From Bulleidia extructa W1219 (lineage in GTDB: Bacteria > Bacillota_I > Bacilli_A > Erysipelotrichales > Erysipelotrichaceae): a stretch of 64,000 nucleotides of DNA. This document shows positions 40,396-49,216 of the stretch, one piece after another. Position 1 is the stretch's first letter. Each line of letters starts with the position of its first letter. The translations under genes were made by a program, and so were the position numbers. The notes under the pieces were generated by a model. That model saw only the letters and a list, made by a program, of their open reading frames with translations. It did not search any database and had not been told where the DNA came from. The DNA lies in the NCBI RefSeq assembly GCF_000177375.1, contig NZ_ADFR01000003.1:1-64000 (forward strand), written 5' to 3'.

Positions 40396-41721
40396 ATGGG
40401 AAAATATTTTGGAACGGATGGTATCCGAGGGAAGGCTAATATTGATTTAACAGTCGATCGTGCTTTTCAAGTGGGGCGCTATTTGGGCTATTATTTTAGT
40501 CAAGAAAAGAAAAATAAGATTGTCATAGGAAAGGATACACGTCTTTCAAGTGATATGTTGGAAAGCGCTTTGGCTGCCGGTATTACGGCGCAAGGTTGTG
40601 ATGTTTATTTATTGGGATATGGTCCAACACCGGCTACTTGTTATATTGCACATAATGAAGACTTTGCTTGTGGAGCGATGATTAGTGCTTCGCATAATCC
40701 TTTTTATGACAATGGCATCAAAGTGTTTTCAACAGAAGGAATTAAAATTTCTGCTGATTTGGAAGAACAAATAGAGGACTTTATTGATGGAAAAGTAGAA
40801 TTGGACTACGCTACAGAAGATCGAATCGGTAAAGTTTATCCTTACAGTGAGGGATTGGAACATTACAAAAAGTGGGTTTCCAATCGTTTCCCATTAAATT
40901 TACAAGGGTTGCATATCGCTATTGATACGGCAAATGGAGCCGCTTCCTACACTGCTAAAGAAGTCTTGGAAAACTTAGGGGCTAAGGTCACAGCGATTCA
41001 CATGAATCCAAATGGTGTGAATATTAATACTCATTGCGGTTCGACACATCCTGAAGATATGCAGGAAATGATGAAAAATGGACACTATGATATTGGGCTC
41101 ACTTTTGATGGAGATGCGGATCGTCAGATCATCGTTGATTCAAATGGACATTTAGTGAATGGGGATTTTGTTCTTTACTTATTTGGTAAATTTTTAAGAG
41201 ATCAGAAAAAGTTAGTGAATCATACGGTTGTGACAACGGTTATGGCTAATTTAGGATTATTCAAAGCATTCGAACGAGAAGGTATCAAGGCCGTTAAGAC
41301 TCAAGTGGGTGATAAATATGTGTATGAAGAGATGTGTCAGCATAACTATCAAGTTGGTGGAGAACAATCCGGTCATATTATTTTTAAAGAATATGCGACA
41401 ACAGGGGATGGTTTGTTAACAGCTTTGGCCGTTTTATATGTCATGCAAGAAACCAAGAAATCTTTGTTGGAATTGGAAGAAGGATTGGTTATTTATCCAC
41501 AGGTATTAAAAAATGTGCGAGTCGAAAATAAAGAAACGGTGTTAGAAGGAGAAACTTTACGAAAAGCGATTCAGGAAAGTGAAGCGCGTTTAGCTGGAAA
41601 TGGCCGTGTCTTAGTTCGTCCTTCCGGCACAGAACCGTTATTAAGAATCATGGTAGAGGCCACTACGTTGGAAATTTGTGAGAAAGAAGTGGAAACGATT
41701 ATTTCCGCTTTGGATGCCTAA
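40396..41721 (+). CDS. glmM: Phosphoglucosamine mutase
   Basis: A 441-residue enzyme that interconverts glucosamine-6-phosphate and glucosamine-1-phosphate for UDP-GlcNAc and peptidoglycan. FGTDGIRGKAN is at the N-terminus, the active-site Ser in ISASHNPF, and the metal loop DGDADR. Start chosen at ATG 40396 (MGKYF). The last part is a perfect terminator overlapping the stop region. Completes the cdaA-cdaR-glmM operon. Confidence 0.95.
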   Translation: MGKYFGTDGIRGKANIDLTVDRAFQVGRYLGYYFSQEKKNKIVIGKDTRLSSDMLESALAAGITAQGCDVYLLGYGPTPATCYIAHNEDFACGAMISASHNPFYDNGIKVFSTEGIKISADLEEQIEDFIDGKVELDYATEDRIGKVYPYSEGLEHYKKWVSNRFPLNLQGLHIAIDTANGAASYTAKEVLENLGAKVTAIHMNPNGVNINTHCGSTHPEDMQEMMKNGHYDIGLTFDGDADRQIIVDSNGHLVNGDFVLYLFGKFLRDQKKLVNHTVVTTVMANLGLFKAFEREGIKAVKTQVGDKYVYEEMCQHNYQVGGEQSGHIIFKEYATTGDGLLTALAVLYVMQETKKSLLELEEGLVIYPQVLKNVRVENKETVLEGETLRKAIQESEARLAGNGRVLVRPSGTEPLLRIMVEATTLEICEKEVETIISALDA

Positions 41722-41734
41722 GGGCATCCTTTTT
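41712..41734 (+). terminator. Terminator overlapping the glmM stop
   Basis: GGATGCC/GGCATCC hairpin with the TAA stop in the loop, and a T run. Confidence 0.88.
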
Positions 41735-41737
41735 GTT

Positions 41738-41743
41738 TATAAT
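41738..41743 (+). promoter_or_regulatory. -10-like TATAAT beside the response regulator start
   Basis: TATAAT ends six bases (AGAAGT) before ATG 41750 and no ribosome binding site exists. This suggests a leaderless mRNA. It lies directly after the glmM terminator; no good -35. Confidence 0.5.
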
Positions 41744-41749
41744 AGAAGT

Positions 41750-42406
41750 ATGAAGAAAATTATTGCAGTTGTAGAAGATGAAAAAGATTTAAATGAGTTG
41801 GTTTCTCGTTATTTAGAGAAAGAAGGCTTTCAAGTTGTTTCGTTTTTGGATTATGATCAAGCTTATCAATATCTGGAAAATCATACCGTCCATTTATGGG
41901 TGTTGGATATTATGTTAAAGGATAAATCAGGGTTCGATTTAATGGATGAAATTCGCCATCGAAATAGTAAAACTCCGGTGATCTTTATGTCGGCTCGTGA
42001 TCAAGAATTTGATCGTATTTTGGGACTGGAAAAGGGAAGTGATGATTATATTACAAAGCCTTTTTCACCAAAGGAATTAGTCTTACGAGTCTTAAATGTG
42101 ATGAAACGATCCTATCCGGATAGCAAATGTATTGAAGTGGATGGTTATCGAATTGATGAAGAAAAACGAATTGTGATGCGTGGGGATAAACAGATTGAAT
42201 TGACCACTAAAGAATTTGAACTGATGATTTTGTTTGTCGAGCATAGAGGAATTGCGTTTTCCCGTGAACAAATATTGACACAAGTTTGGGATGATCATTA
42301 CTTTGGATCAGATCGTGTTGTGGATGATACATTACGGAGATTGCGAAAGAAATGTCCTGATTTAAACATTCATACTATTTATGGATATGGGTATCGTTTA
42401 GGATGA
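41750..42406 (+). CDS. Response regulator, OmpR family
   Basis: A 218-residue two-domain regulator. The receiver domain has the acidic pair EDE near residue 10, the phospho-acceptor Asp in VLDIM, and the Lys of ITKPFSPKEL. The C-terminal winged helix has the LTTKEFELMILF and GYGYRLG signatures. Its kinase partner overlaps it by four bases. The target genes are not evident. Start chosen at 41750; the longer frame runs into glmM. Confidence 0.94.
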   Translation: MKKIIAVVEDEKDLNELVSRYLEKEGFQVVSFLDYDQAYQYLENHTVHLWVLDIMLKDKSGFDLMDEIRHRNSKTPVIFMSARDQEFDRILGLEKGSDDYITKPFSPKELVLRVLNVMKRSYPDSKCIEVDGYRIDEEKRIVMRGDKQIELTTKEFELMILFVEHRGIAFSREQILTQVWDDHYFGSDRVVDDTLRRLRKKCPDLNIHTIYGYGYRLG

Positions 42407-43653
42407 AACGGTTTCGTTTGTGGGCTCGATCGTTTTCTCTAACGCAACAATTCATTTCTCTTTTATTTATATTGAGCTTAGTTTTAGTGATAGGCTTAGC
42501 TACATTGGTTTGGCCAAACATTCATTTTAGTGCTTCTCAAGATTTACAGAAGACTTTTGCGACGATAGAGACGGCTATTCAAGAGGCAAAAGCGGATCAA
42601 CAGAGTACTTTGTATTTACCATGGGGAAGTTATGTCTACGAAAAAGAAGGAACTACTTGGCGCGCTTATTCAAAAAATGAGCCGAATTTATACCGTCCAG
42701 ATCAGTATCATCAAAAGTTAGTAAAAATTGATGGTCAGGAGTATCGAATTTATATTGATAAAGAAGCTGTTCCGGATGTGGAAAAAAGAGTGGGAGAATC
42801 CCTCAATATCATCAATATGTTGGTATTGGGACTTTTCATGATGGCTATGTTGATATGGTTATCTTCGTTGATTTATCGCTTACATCGAATTCGAGTTCAT
42901 ATTCGACACGTGAAATTAAACGAACCCTCACCCTTGAAAATCACACATCATGATGAAATTGGAGCTGTTTCAGAAGCTTTGGTTGAAATGGAAGAAACGT
43001 TGTCAAAACAATCGCGAGAGAAGGAAGAAATGATTCAGAATATTTCTCATGATTTAAAGACACCGATTGCCACGATCAAATCCTATGCGGAAGCAATTCA
43101 AGATGGTGTTTATCCATATGGCACTTTGGAAGAGTCTGTTGCGGTGGTTCAAGATCATGCCGATCGTTTGGAAAAGAAAGTGAAAAGTTTGTTATTGCTG
43201 AATCGTTACGGATATTTAGCGGAACAAGAGACAAATGCCCTTACAAATTTAGCCCCTTTGATAGACAGTGTTGTGATTTCTTTAAAGGCAATTCGCTGTG
43301 ATATTGAATTTAAAGTGGATAGTGAAGATGTTCATTTTAAGGGTGAAGAAGAACCTTGGCGGAATGTGATTTCTAATTTGTTGGATAATGCGTTACGGTA
43401 TGCGAAGAGTGAAATTCGTATTGATTTAAAAAACAATGAATTACGCATTGAAAACGATGGTCCTACGATTCCCAAAGAAGATTTAAGTAAGCTGTTTGAT
43501 CCTTATGTCAAAGGAAAGGACGGTCAATTTGGATTGGGCTTGGCTATTGTAGATCGGGTAAGTCAAGGATACGGTTATCGGGTAAGAGCGTATAATACTT
43601 CTGATGGTGTTGGCTTTGAAATAAAAGGAAAAGAAATTAGAACTAAGGTATAA
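42403..43653 (+). CDS. Sensor histidine kinase
   Basis: A 416-residue membrane kinase. Two helices (about residues 14-34 and 140-160) bracket an extracytoplasmic sensing loop. A HAMP-like linker follows, then the HisKA box NISHDLKTPIATIKSYAEA and the ATPase with NLLDNALRYA (N box) and GLGLAIV (G box). It pairs with the preceding regulator (ATGA overlap). Confidence 0.94.
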   Translation: MKRFRLWARSFSLTQQFISLLFILSLVLVIGLATLVWPNIHFSASQDLQKTFATIETAIQEAKADQQSTLYLPWGSYVYEKEGTTWRAYSKNEPNLYRPDQYHQKLVKIDGQEYRIYIDKEAVPDVEKRVGESLNIINMLVLGLFMMAMLIWLSSLIYRLHRIRVHIRHVKLNEPSPLKITHHDEIGAVSEALVEMEETLSKQSREKEEMIQNISHDLKTPIATIKSYAEAIQDGVYPYGTLEESVAVVQDHADRLEKKVKSLLLLNRYGYLAEQETNALTNLAPLIDSVVISLKAIRCDIEFKVDSEDVHFKGEEEPWRNVISNLLDNALRYAKSEIRIDLKNNELRIENDGPTIPKEDLSKLFDPYVKGKDGQFGLGLAIVDRVSQGYGYRVRAYNTSDGVGFEIKGKEIRTKV

Positions 43654-43660
43654 TAGGCGT

Positions 43661-44425
43661 ATGAAAAAAAGAATGGAAGTACAAAATTTACAGACTTGTT
43701 ATGTGGATGAAGGCCAAGGAGAAGCAATGGTCTTACTGCATGGTTGGGGTCAAAATCTTGAAATGATGGACGAAATCCGTAAAGAGTTTTGTCAAAACTA
43801 TCGAGTCATTTCTTTTGATTTTCCAGGTTTTGGAGAAAGTGAAGCTCCGAAAAAAGCATGGTCTGTTCAAGATTATGAAAATTGGGTTTTAGAATTATTG
43901 AATCAATTAGATGTTCCAAAGGCCATTTTCATAGCCCATTCTTTTGGTGGGCGTGTGGCGATTCGTTTGGCCAGTGATTATCCGGAAAAGGTTGAAAAAT
44001 TAGTATTGACGGGAGCGGCAGGCATTCGTCCAAAAGTAAGTTGGGTTTCAAAGGTGCGTATGTATGCCTATAAATTGGGAAAATGGTATTTAACGAAATC
44101 TCATCAGTTGGCGAAATTGGAACGATATCAAAACTCTCGTGGTTCAGCAGACTATCGAGCTGCGAAGGGAGTATTGCGTCCTACCTTAGTGAAAGTGGTG
44201 AATGAAGATTTATCTTCTTTATTAAACCAAGTAACTTGTGAGACTTTATTGGTTTGGGGAGAATTAGATGCAGCAGCTCCTTTATGGATGGGTCAGCAAA
44301 TGGAAAAAGAAATGAAAGAAGCTACACTAGTGGTGTTTGAAAAGCAGGATCATTTTGCGTATTGGAATGAAGCAAACCGATTTAACCAAGTATTATGGGC
44401 ATTTTTAGGAGGAAAAACAGTATGA
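43661..44425 (+). CDS. Alpha/beta hydrolase
   Basis: A 254-residue hydrolase. The oxyanion region LLHGWGQNLEMM and the nucleophile elbow AHSFGG (Ser) are clear. The Asp of GELDAA and the His of KQDHFAYW complete the triad. The substrate is unknown. A TATAAT at 43649-43654 ends six bases before the ATG, with no ribosome binding site, although the kinase stop is only seven bases away, so it may be both co-transcribed and separately leaderless. murF starts inside its last codons. Confidence 0.9.
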   Translation: MKKRMEVQNLQTCYVDEGQGEAMVLLHGWGQNLEMMDEIRKEFCQNYRVISFDFPGFGESEAPKKAWSVQDYENWVLELLNQLDVPKAIFIAHSFGGRVAIRLASDYPEKVEKLVLTGAAGIRPKVSWVSKVRMYAYKLGKWYLTKSHQLAKLERYQNSRGSADYRAAKGVLRPTLVKVVNEDLSSLLNQVTCETLLVWGELDAAAPLWMGQQMEKEMKEATLVVFEKQDHFAYWNEANRFNQVLWAFLGGKTV

Positions 44426-45993
44426 TTTGGATAGGATTAGAAGCTGTTTTATTCTTTTTTGGTTTTTATTTGGAATTTCAGTATGTGTTGCATATGTTTC
44501 AACAGAATCGCTATGAAATTCATCGTTTCTATCATTGGATGTCGGATCAAAGAAAAGAGATTCAAGAGGAATTATGGTTTCCTTTTGGGGTAGCTATTAT
44601 AGGTGTTTTTTGGGCTTTTATACCGAATCTTTCTATCAAATGGATTGGGCTTATGGCCTTGAGTTTTTTGGTGATGGTTATGAATCATTTTCAAAATCAG
44701 TTTCATATCACTATCAAACCGTTGGTATTTACCGCCAGAGTTAAAAGGCAATTATTTATTTCCGCATGGTTGGTAGGGGTAACTATTTTTAGTTTGATTT
44801 ATTTTCAATTGGATTATTTATGGTTGCTTTGTTTGGTGTTTACTCCTTGGCTTTTTATGTATGTAGTGGGATGGATGACTTGGCCATTTGAGAAAATGCT
44901 TCAACAATATTACATTCATTTAGGGAAAAAACGTCTGTATGCACAAAGGGATTTAATCAAAATTGGGATTACCGGCAGCTATGGTAAGACTAGTACAAAG
45001 AATATTATTCAATCCATTGTAAGAGAAGAATATCATTCGTTGATGACACCGGCTTCGTATAATACGCCAATGGGAATTACGATGACGATTCGGAATTATC
45101 TAAAACCAATTCACCAAGTTTTTGTTTGTGAGATGGGAGCGGATCATGTTGGGGAAATTACACGGTTAATGAAGTATGTACAGCCACAAATTGGAGTTGT
45201 AACATCCGTTGGTCCGCAACATTTATTGACTTTTGGTTCTTTAGAAAATATCATTCATGAAAAAATGCAAATGATTGAACGCCTTCCGAAGGATGGCTTG
45301 GGTGTTATCAACTTGGATAATGATTATATTCGCCAATATCGAGTTAAGAATTCGGTTCCTTTGATTAGTTTTGGCATTCAGTCTGAAGATGTGGACTATC
45401 GGGCTGTGAAAATTAGTTATACGACAACAGGGTCATATTTTACAGTAGTACATGCAAAAGAAGAAGTGGCGTTTCATACCAAATTATTGGGAGAATTGAA
45501 CATTATGAATATTCTCAGTGGAATTGTGGTGGCTCGTCATTTAGGAATTTCTTGGAAATCTTTGCAAAGAGCGGTAGCGAATATGGAACAGGTGGAACAT
45601 CGTTTGGAATTGAAGAAAATAAATGGACATCGCTTTATTGATGATGCGTTTAATGCGAATCCGATTGGGGCTAAGATGGCTTTAGAAGTGCTATCTATGA
45701 TGCCGGGAAAGCGTTACATTATTACACCGGGGATGATTGATTTGGGCAAAAAACAAGATGAATATAATCGTGAATTTGGTAAACGAATGAAGCATTTTGT
45801 GGATGAGGTCATTTTGGTTGGTCCAAAACAAACGAAAGCGATTCAAGAAGGTTTGGCGGAAATGAACTTTGATGCGGATCATATTCATGTTTATCAAACG
45901 GTGCAAGAAGCTTTAGCGTATGTTTATGAACATGCAGATGAACACGATACCATCTTGTTGGAAAATGACTTGCCGGAAGCATTCAGTCGTTAA
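44422..45993 (+). CDS. murF: MurF-type UDP-MurNAc-tripeptide--D-Ala-D-Ala ligase
   Basis: A 523-residue protein. The first 150 residues contain four or five membrane segments. The Mur ligase part follows with the ATP loop GITGSYGKTSTKN, the DADxN-like MGADHVGEI, and the HRLELKKING...DDAFNANP region. It would add D-Ala-D-Ala to the peptidoglycan precursor. The N-terminal membrane part is unusual compared with the soluble E. coli enzyme, though membrane-anchored versions occur in some Bacillota. AGGAGG lies inside the previous gene; ATGA overlap. Confidence 0.88.
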   Translation: MIWIGLEAVLFFFGFYLEFQYVLHMFQQNRYEIHRFYHWMSDQRKEIQEELWFPFGVAIIGVFWAFIPNLSIKWIGLMALSFLVMVMNHFQNQFHITIKPLVFTARVKRQLFISAWLVGVTIFSLIYFQLDYLWLLCLVFTPWLFMYVVGWMTWPFEKMLQQYYIHLGKKRLYAQRDLIKIGITGSYGKTSTKNIIQSIVREEYHSLMTPASYNTPMGITMTIRNYLKPIHQVFVCEMGADHVGEITRLMKYVQPQIGVVTSVGPQHLLTFGSLENIIHEKMQMIERLPKDGLGVINLDNDYIRQYRVKNSVPLISFGIQSEDVDYRAVKISYTTTGSYFTVVHAKEEVAFHTKLLGELNIMNILSGIVVARHLGISWKSLQRAVANMEQVEHRLELKKINGHRFIDDAFNANPIGAKMALEVLSMMPGKRYIITPGMIDLGKKQDEYNREFGKRMKHFVDEVILVGPKQTKAIQEGLAEMNFDADHIHVYQTVQEALAYVYEHADEHDTILLENDLPEAFSR

Positions 45994-46094
45994 TTTTTTG
46001 AATATATCATCTAGCTGAAAGGCAAAAAAGTATCTGCCTTTAGTAGGGAACATTCCCCTTGTAAAAAAGTTTTAAAAATAGGTTGCAATAGTTA

Positions 46095-46150
46095 AGCTGC
46101 CATGGTAATATTACAAAGCACTGAATAAAACAGTTATGCACTTGGCAGCT
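46095..46150 (+). ncRNA. Structured leader hairpin before tRNA-Ser
   Basis: AGCTGCCA at 46095-46102 pairs perfectly with TGGCAGCT at 46143-46150, closing a 40-base loop that can form CACTG/CAGT and TAATATTA pairings. It lies three bases before tRNA-Ser. It could be a processing signal or a small RNA. Upstream, 45994-46094 holds another hairpin (AAAGGCA/TGCCTTT at 46018-46041) without a T run. Confidence 0.4.
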
Positions 46151-46153
46151 CAT

Positions 46154-46244
46154 GAGGAAATACTCAAGAGGCCGAAGAGGTGCCCCTGCTAAGGGCATAG
46201 GTCGAGAAATCGGCGCGAGGGTTCAAATCCCTCTTTCCTCGCCA
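46154..46244 (+). tRNA. tRNA-Ser (GCT)
   Basis: Acceptor GAGGAAA/TTTCCTC, discriminator G and encoded CCA. Loop CTGCTAA gives anticodon GCT. A long variable arm is present, as expected for serine. Confidence 0.95.
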
Positions 46245-46250
46245 TTAAAT

Positions 46251-46327
46251 GGTTCTGTGGAGTAGTGGCTTATCTCGTCTCCCTGTCACGGAGAAGATCG
46301 CGAGTTCGAATCTCGTCAGAACCGCCA
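46251..46327 (+). tRNA. tRNA-Asp (GTC)
   Basis: Acceptor GGTTCTG/CAGAACC, anticodon stem TCTCC/GGAGA with loop CTGTCAC (GTC), T loop TTCGAAT, CCA encoded. Confidence 0.95.
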
Positions 46328-46329
46328 TT

Positions 46330-46400
46330 GCGAGTGTAGTTCAATGGTAGAACACCACCTTGCCAAGGTGGATACGGCGGTTCGATCCCGCTCACTCGCT
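46330..46400 (+). tRNA. tRNA-Gly (GCC)
   Basis: Acceptor GCGAGTG/CACTCGC, anticodon stem CCACC/GGTGG with loop TTGCCAA (GCC), discriminator T. CCA is not encoded. It closes the three-tRNA cluster. Confidence 0.95.
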
Positions 46401-46410
46401 TAAAGTAAAA

Positions 46411-46435
46411 TGCCTCAGTAAAATGAGGTTTTTTT
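46411..46435 (+). terminator. Terminator after the tRNA cluster
   Basis: CCTCA/TGAGG stem with loop GTAAAA and seven T; loop identical to the one after tRNA-Thr. Confidence 0.85.
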
Positions 46436-46540
46436 AATGTTTTAATCAACTTTTGAAGCCATTGATTTTGAGGTATAGTTATATTGGAAATTTCTTTAAG
46501 ATAGAGGGGTATTCTATCAGCTAGGATTGTCTTTGCAAAG

Positions 46541-46651
46541 ATGAAGGTTGCATTTGAAAATCATAAAAGGCAAAGAAAGATGACACACGTTATAAAAAAT
46601 TTCTATTTTCAGTCAGACTTTCATCTGTTTTTACAAAATGTAGGGAGATGA
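46541..46651 (+). CDS. Possible 36-residue protein, first of an overlapping small-gene chain
   Basis: ATG 46541 opens a frame of 36 codons, basic and without known motif (MKVAFENHKRQRKMTHV at the start). Its TGA overlaps the next ATG by four bases (ATGA). GAGGGG lies about 30 bases upstream, too far for a normal site, so translation is uncertain. The overlap with the next frame is the main support. Confidence 0.3.
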   Translation: MKVAFENHKRQRKMTHVIKNFYFQSDFHLFLQNVGR

Positions 46652-46809
46652 GTTACGTTAAGAAAATAAAAGAGTATTCTGTCATGAAAATGGATACGTA
46701 TTTGGTTCCAAAGTCTCATGGTTCGTGTCACTTAATCGGTTTTTTTGATAAGAGTAGCTATGAGGAAAGATTGACCATGAAATTTGATGATTTAGGGAGG
46801 CTAAGGTAA
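46648..46809 (+). CDS. Possible 53-residue protein upstream of the HEAT-like gene
   Basis: The frame runs from ATG 46648 (with GGGAG directly before it) to a TAA whose last base is the first base of the next ATG (TAATG). The protein starts MSYVKKIKEYSVMKMDTYLV and ends with a charged EERLTMKFDDLGRLR segment. No family is recognised. The arrangement fits translational coupling to the HEAT-like gene, but a decayed gene cannot be excluded. Confidence 0.5.
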   Translation: MSYVKKIKEYSVMKMDTYLVPKSHGSCHLIGFFDKSSYEERLTMKFDDLGRLR

Positions 46810-47600
46810 TGGAAAAATCGAAATTAACGTTTTCAGAAGAGTTTAAAGCAGAGCGGGATGGGTGCACAACTCTTACTAAAGAGAATCTACAAAAATCATA
46901 TCTTAATTTGAAAAAAGAAGGTTTCCCTGCTGGTAAAAGAATTCGATTTATAGCAGAATTGGGAGACTCTAAAGAAATCGAATATCATTATGAGCTAATT
47001 CAGGAAGATTGGGAAAAGGGTTGGAATTTGCATTTAGAAAACAGTTTTGATAAACATGGAAGAGAAGGAATGGAATTTTTATTGAAGCGGTTATCTGAAT
47101 TGAAAGAGGAACCATCCAGAATAACAACGGCCTTTCTGATGGCGGAAATTCTTTCTAAAGTCAAGCATAGAGATTTTTATACTGTTTTTTGCGACCGACT
47201 CATTCCGATTCTGGTTGAATTGATGGATACAAGTAATCCTATCCTTCGACAAAAGGTTCTGATTGCTTTCGGCTGGGTAGGTACTTTTCAAGAAATAGAT
47301 CTTTTAGCGAAGCGAATGTTAGAGGATGAGGACGCTTTTTGTCGGGCATGGGCTGCCACGAGCCTGATGCAAATGACCTTTCATCGAGTGAAAGCAGAAA
47401 TCATTTGTGAAAACACAAAGGCAACCTTTGTTCAAGCTCTTGAAAAAGAAACAGATTTATATGTTTGTGGAATGATATTGGAAGCCTCTCAGACATTATT
47501 TGGTAAAAAATGGATACCTTTTTCAGCTGTGGAAAATAGAGAATTTGAAAAGATCAGAAAAGCCCAGAAATCTGCTATCCGTTTTTTAAGCAAGCAGTAA
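46809..47600 (+). CDS. HEAT-repeat-like protein
   Basis: A 263-residue soluble protein with helical repeats in its second half, for example DRLIPILVELMDTSNPILRQKVLIAFGWVG (read as DRLIPILVELMD and PILRQKVLIAFGWVG), a HEAT motif, followed by RAWAATSLMQM. Such proteins are scaffolds. GGGAGG at 46795-46800 lies eight bases before the ATG, inside the preceding small gene. The N-terminal 60 residues are charged and lack a known domain. Function unknown. Confidence 0.78.
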   Translation: MEKSKLTFSEEFKAERDGCTTLTKENLQKSYLNLKKEGFPAGKRIRFIAELGDSKEIEYHYELIQEDWEKGWNLHLENSFDKHGREGMEFLLKRLSELKEEPSRITTAFLMAEILSKVKHRDFYTVFCDRLIPILVELMDTSNPILRQKVLIAFGWVGTFQEIDLLAKRMLEDEDAFCRAWAATSLMQMTFHRVKAEIICENTKATFVQALEKETDLYVCGMILEASQTLFGKKWIPFSAVENREFEKIRKAQKSAIRFLSKQ

Positions 47601-47681
47601 AGTAAACATAAAGATTGACTGTTTTGAAAACAGCCAGGTGTCTATCAAAAGATAATGGGCAAATCATCATGACAGGGTATT

Positions 47682-47705
47682 AAAAAAGGATTCTAAAGAA
47701 TCCTA
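47682..47705 (-). terminator. Terminator of the minus-strand PAP2 gene
   Basis: On the minus strand GGATTC/GAATCC with TTTA loop, followed by six T. It overlaps the gene's stop codon. Confidence 0.75.
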
Positions 47706-48212
47706 AAAATAATAAACCATGATATAAGCAATGAATAGTCCAATTCCAATCCCTATCAGCACATCACTTAACCAATGAGCAAATAACACCAATCGACTAA
47801 GGGCAATCCCACAGGCAATAGCTAGAAAGATTGGCCAATAAGGAAACCCGGTAAAGATCATCAATCCTGCCATAGAGAAAGAAGAACTGCTATGAGCAGA
47901 TGGAAAAGATGAATCTTTCGGTTCTTTTCGAAGCAGTAAACGACTTCTTTCATTATAGAAAGGCCTGGTTCGCTTGAAAACAGGTTTTAACATGACATTG
48001 ACCACTAAAGCCTGAATGGCAATGGTGACGAACATTAATTTAGATAAGTGACGGTAATTTGGTATAAACCAAAGCACGATCATTGTTAAAAACCAAATCA
48101 GTCCTCCATCACCTAGAAAAGACATACCTTGATTGAGATGAATCCAAAAGGAATTGGGAAATAAGTCTTGTAAGAATCGCAATATTTTCAGTTCAAATCG
48201 TTTCAGTTTCAT
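47703..48212 (-). CDS. PAP2-family membrane phosphatase (second copy)
   Basis: A 169-residue membrane protein with KPVFKRTRP, PSAH (PSGH is usual) and SRLVLFAHWLSD. It shares length and layout with the PAP2 gene at 19945, so they are paralogues with about five helices. It probably acts on undecaprenyl or lipid phosphates. A TATAAT lies nine bases before its ATG on that strand, so the mRNA leader would be almost absent, although guaC lies upstream on the same strand and could also supply a transcript. Confidence 0.9.
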   Translation of the reverse strand: MKLKRFELKILRFLQDLFPNSFWIHLNQGMSFLGDGGLIWFLTMIVLWFIPNYRHLSKLMFVTIAIQALVVNVMLKPVFKRTRPFYNERSRLLLRKEPKDSSFPSAHSSSSFSMAGLMIFTGFPYWPIFLAIACGIALSRLVLFAHWLSDVLIGIGIGLFIAYIMVYYF

Positions 48213-48229
48213 GATTATTTAATTATAAA

Positions 48230-49216
48230 CTAAAAACGATCGCCATTAAAAATAGAATTTTTAACGATGACATAATCTACATGACGAATGGCATTTAAAT
48301 CTCTTCCTCCAGCGTAGGAGATGGAGGATTGAAGGTCTTGTTCCATTTCTTGTAGAGTATCAAAAATAGAACCTTTGCAAGGAACTAACAGTTTCTTTCC
48401 TTCTATATTTTTGTGGATTCCTTTTTGGTATTCTGAAGCAGACCCAAAGTATTCCTTCATTTTTTGATGATTTTGAATAATAATTTCACCAGGAGATTCT
48501 TCATGACCGGCAAATAAAGAGCCAATCATTACCATAGAAGCTCCAAAGCGAATGGATTTTGTGATGTCACCATGAGTACGAATTCCGCCATCTGCAATGA
48601 TAGGTTTACGAGCCGCTTTGGAACACCAACGAAGGGCTGCTAATTGCCATCCACCTGTTCCAAAACCCGTTTTTAATTTTGTGATACAAACTTTTCCCGG
48701 ACCGATACCCACTTTTGTGGCATCAGCCCCGGCGTTTTCTAATTCACGAACACCTTCTGGAGTTCCAACATTACCGGCGATCACAAAGCTGTTTGGCAGA
48801 TGATGTTTGATATGATGAATCATTTCAATGACAAAGTTGGAATGCCCATGGGCAATATCAATGGTAATATAGTCCGGATGTAGGTTTTGTTGGTTTAATT
48901 CTTTAATAAAATCAAATTCACTTGGTTTAACTCCGACGCTAATGGAAGAAATCAGATTTTGAGATTTCATGCGTTGGACAAAGGCCAAACGTTTTTCCGG
49001 TTGGAAGCGGTGCATGACGTAGAAATAACCTTTCTTCGCCAATTTTTCTGATAAGGATTCATCTATAACGGTCTGCATATTGGCTGGAACTACCGGCAAT
49101 TGAAACCGGTGCTGACCAAAAAGAATACTAGGATTACACTCTGAACGTGATTTAACAATACATTTGTTTGGGATTAATTGAATGTCTTCATAATCAAAAA
49201 CAGAAAAATGATCCAT
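48230..49216 (-). CDS. guaC: GMP reductase
   Basis: A 328-residue enzyme of the IMPDH/GMPR family. [20 protein letters not shown] carries the catalytic Cys, and the family-specific stretch [19 protein letters not shown] with [14 protein letters not shown] identifies the GuaC2 form. It reduces GMP to IMP, balancing purines. No CBS insert is present, which excludes IMP dehydrogenase. The start is preceded by an AGAGGG site inside a hairpin. Confidence 0.95.
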   Translation of the reverse strand: MDHFSVFDYEDIQLIPNKCIVKSRSECNPSILFGQHRFQLPVVPANMQTVIDESLSEKLAKKGYFYVMHRFQPEKRLAFVQRMKSQNLISSISVGVKPSEFDFIKELNQQNLHPDYITIDIAHGHSNFVIEMIHHIKHHLPNSFVIAGNVGTPEGVRELENAGADATKVGIGPGKVCITKLKTGFGTGGWQLAALRWCSKAARKPIIADGGIRTHGDITKSIRFGASMVMIGSLFAGHEESPGEIIIQNHQKMKEYFGSASEYQKGIHKNIEGKKLLVPCKGSIFDTLQEMEQDLQSSISYAGGRDLNAIRHVDYVIVKNSIFNGDRF

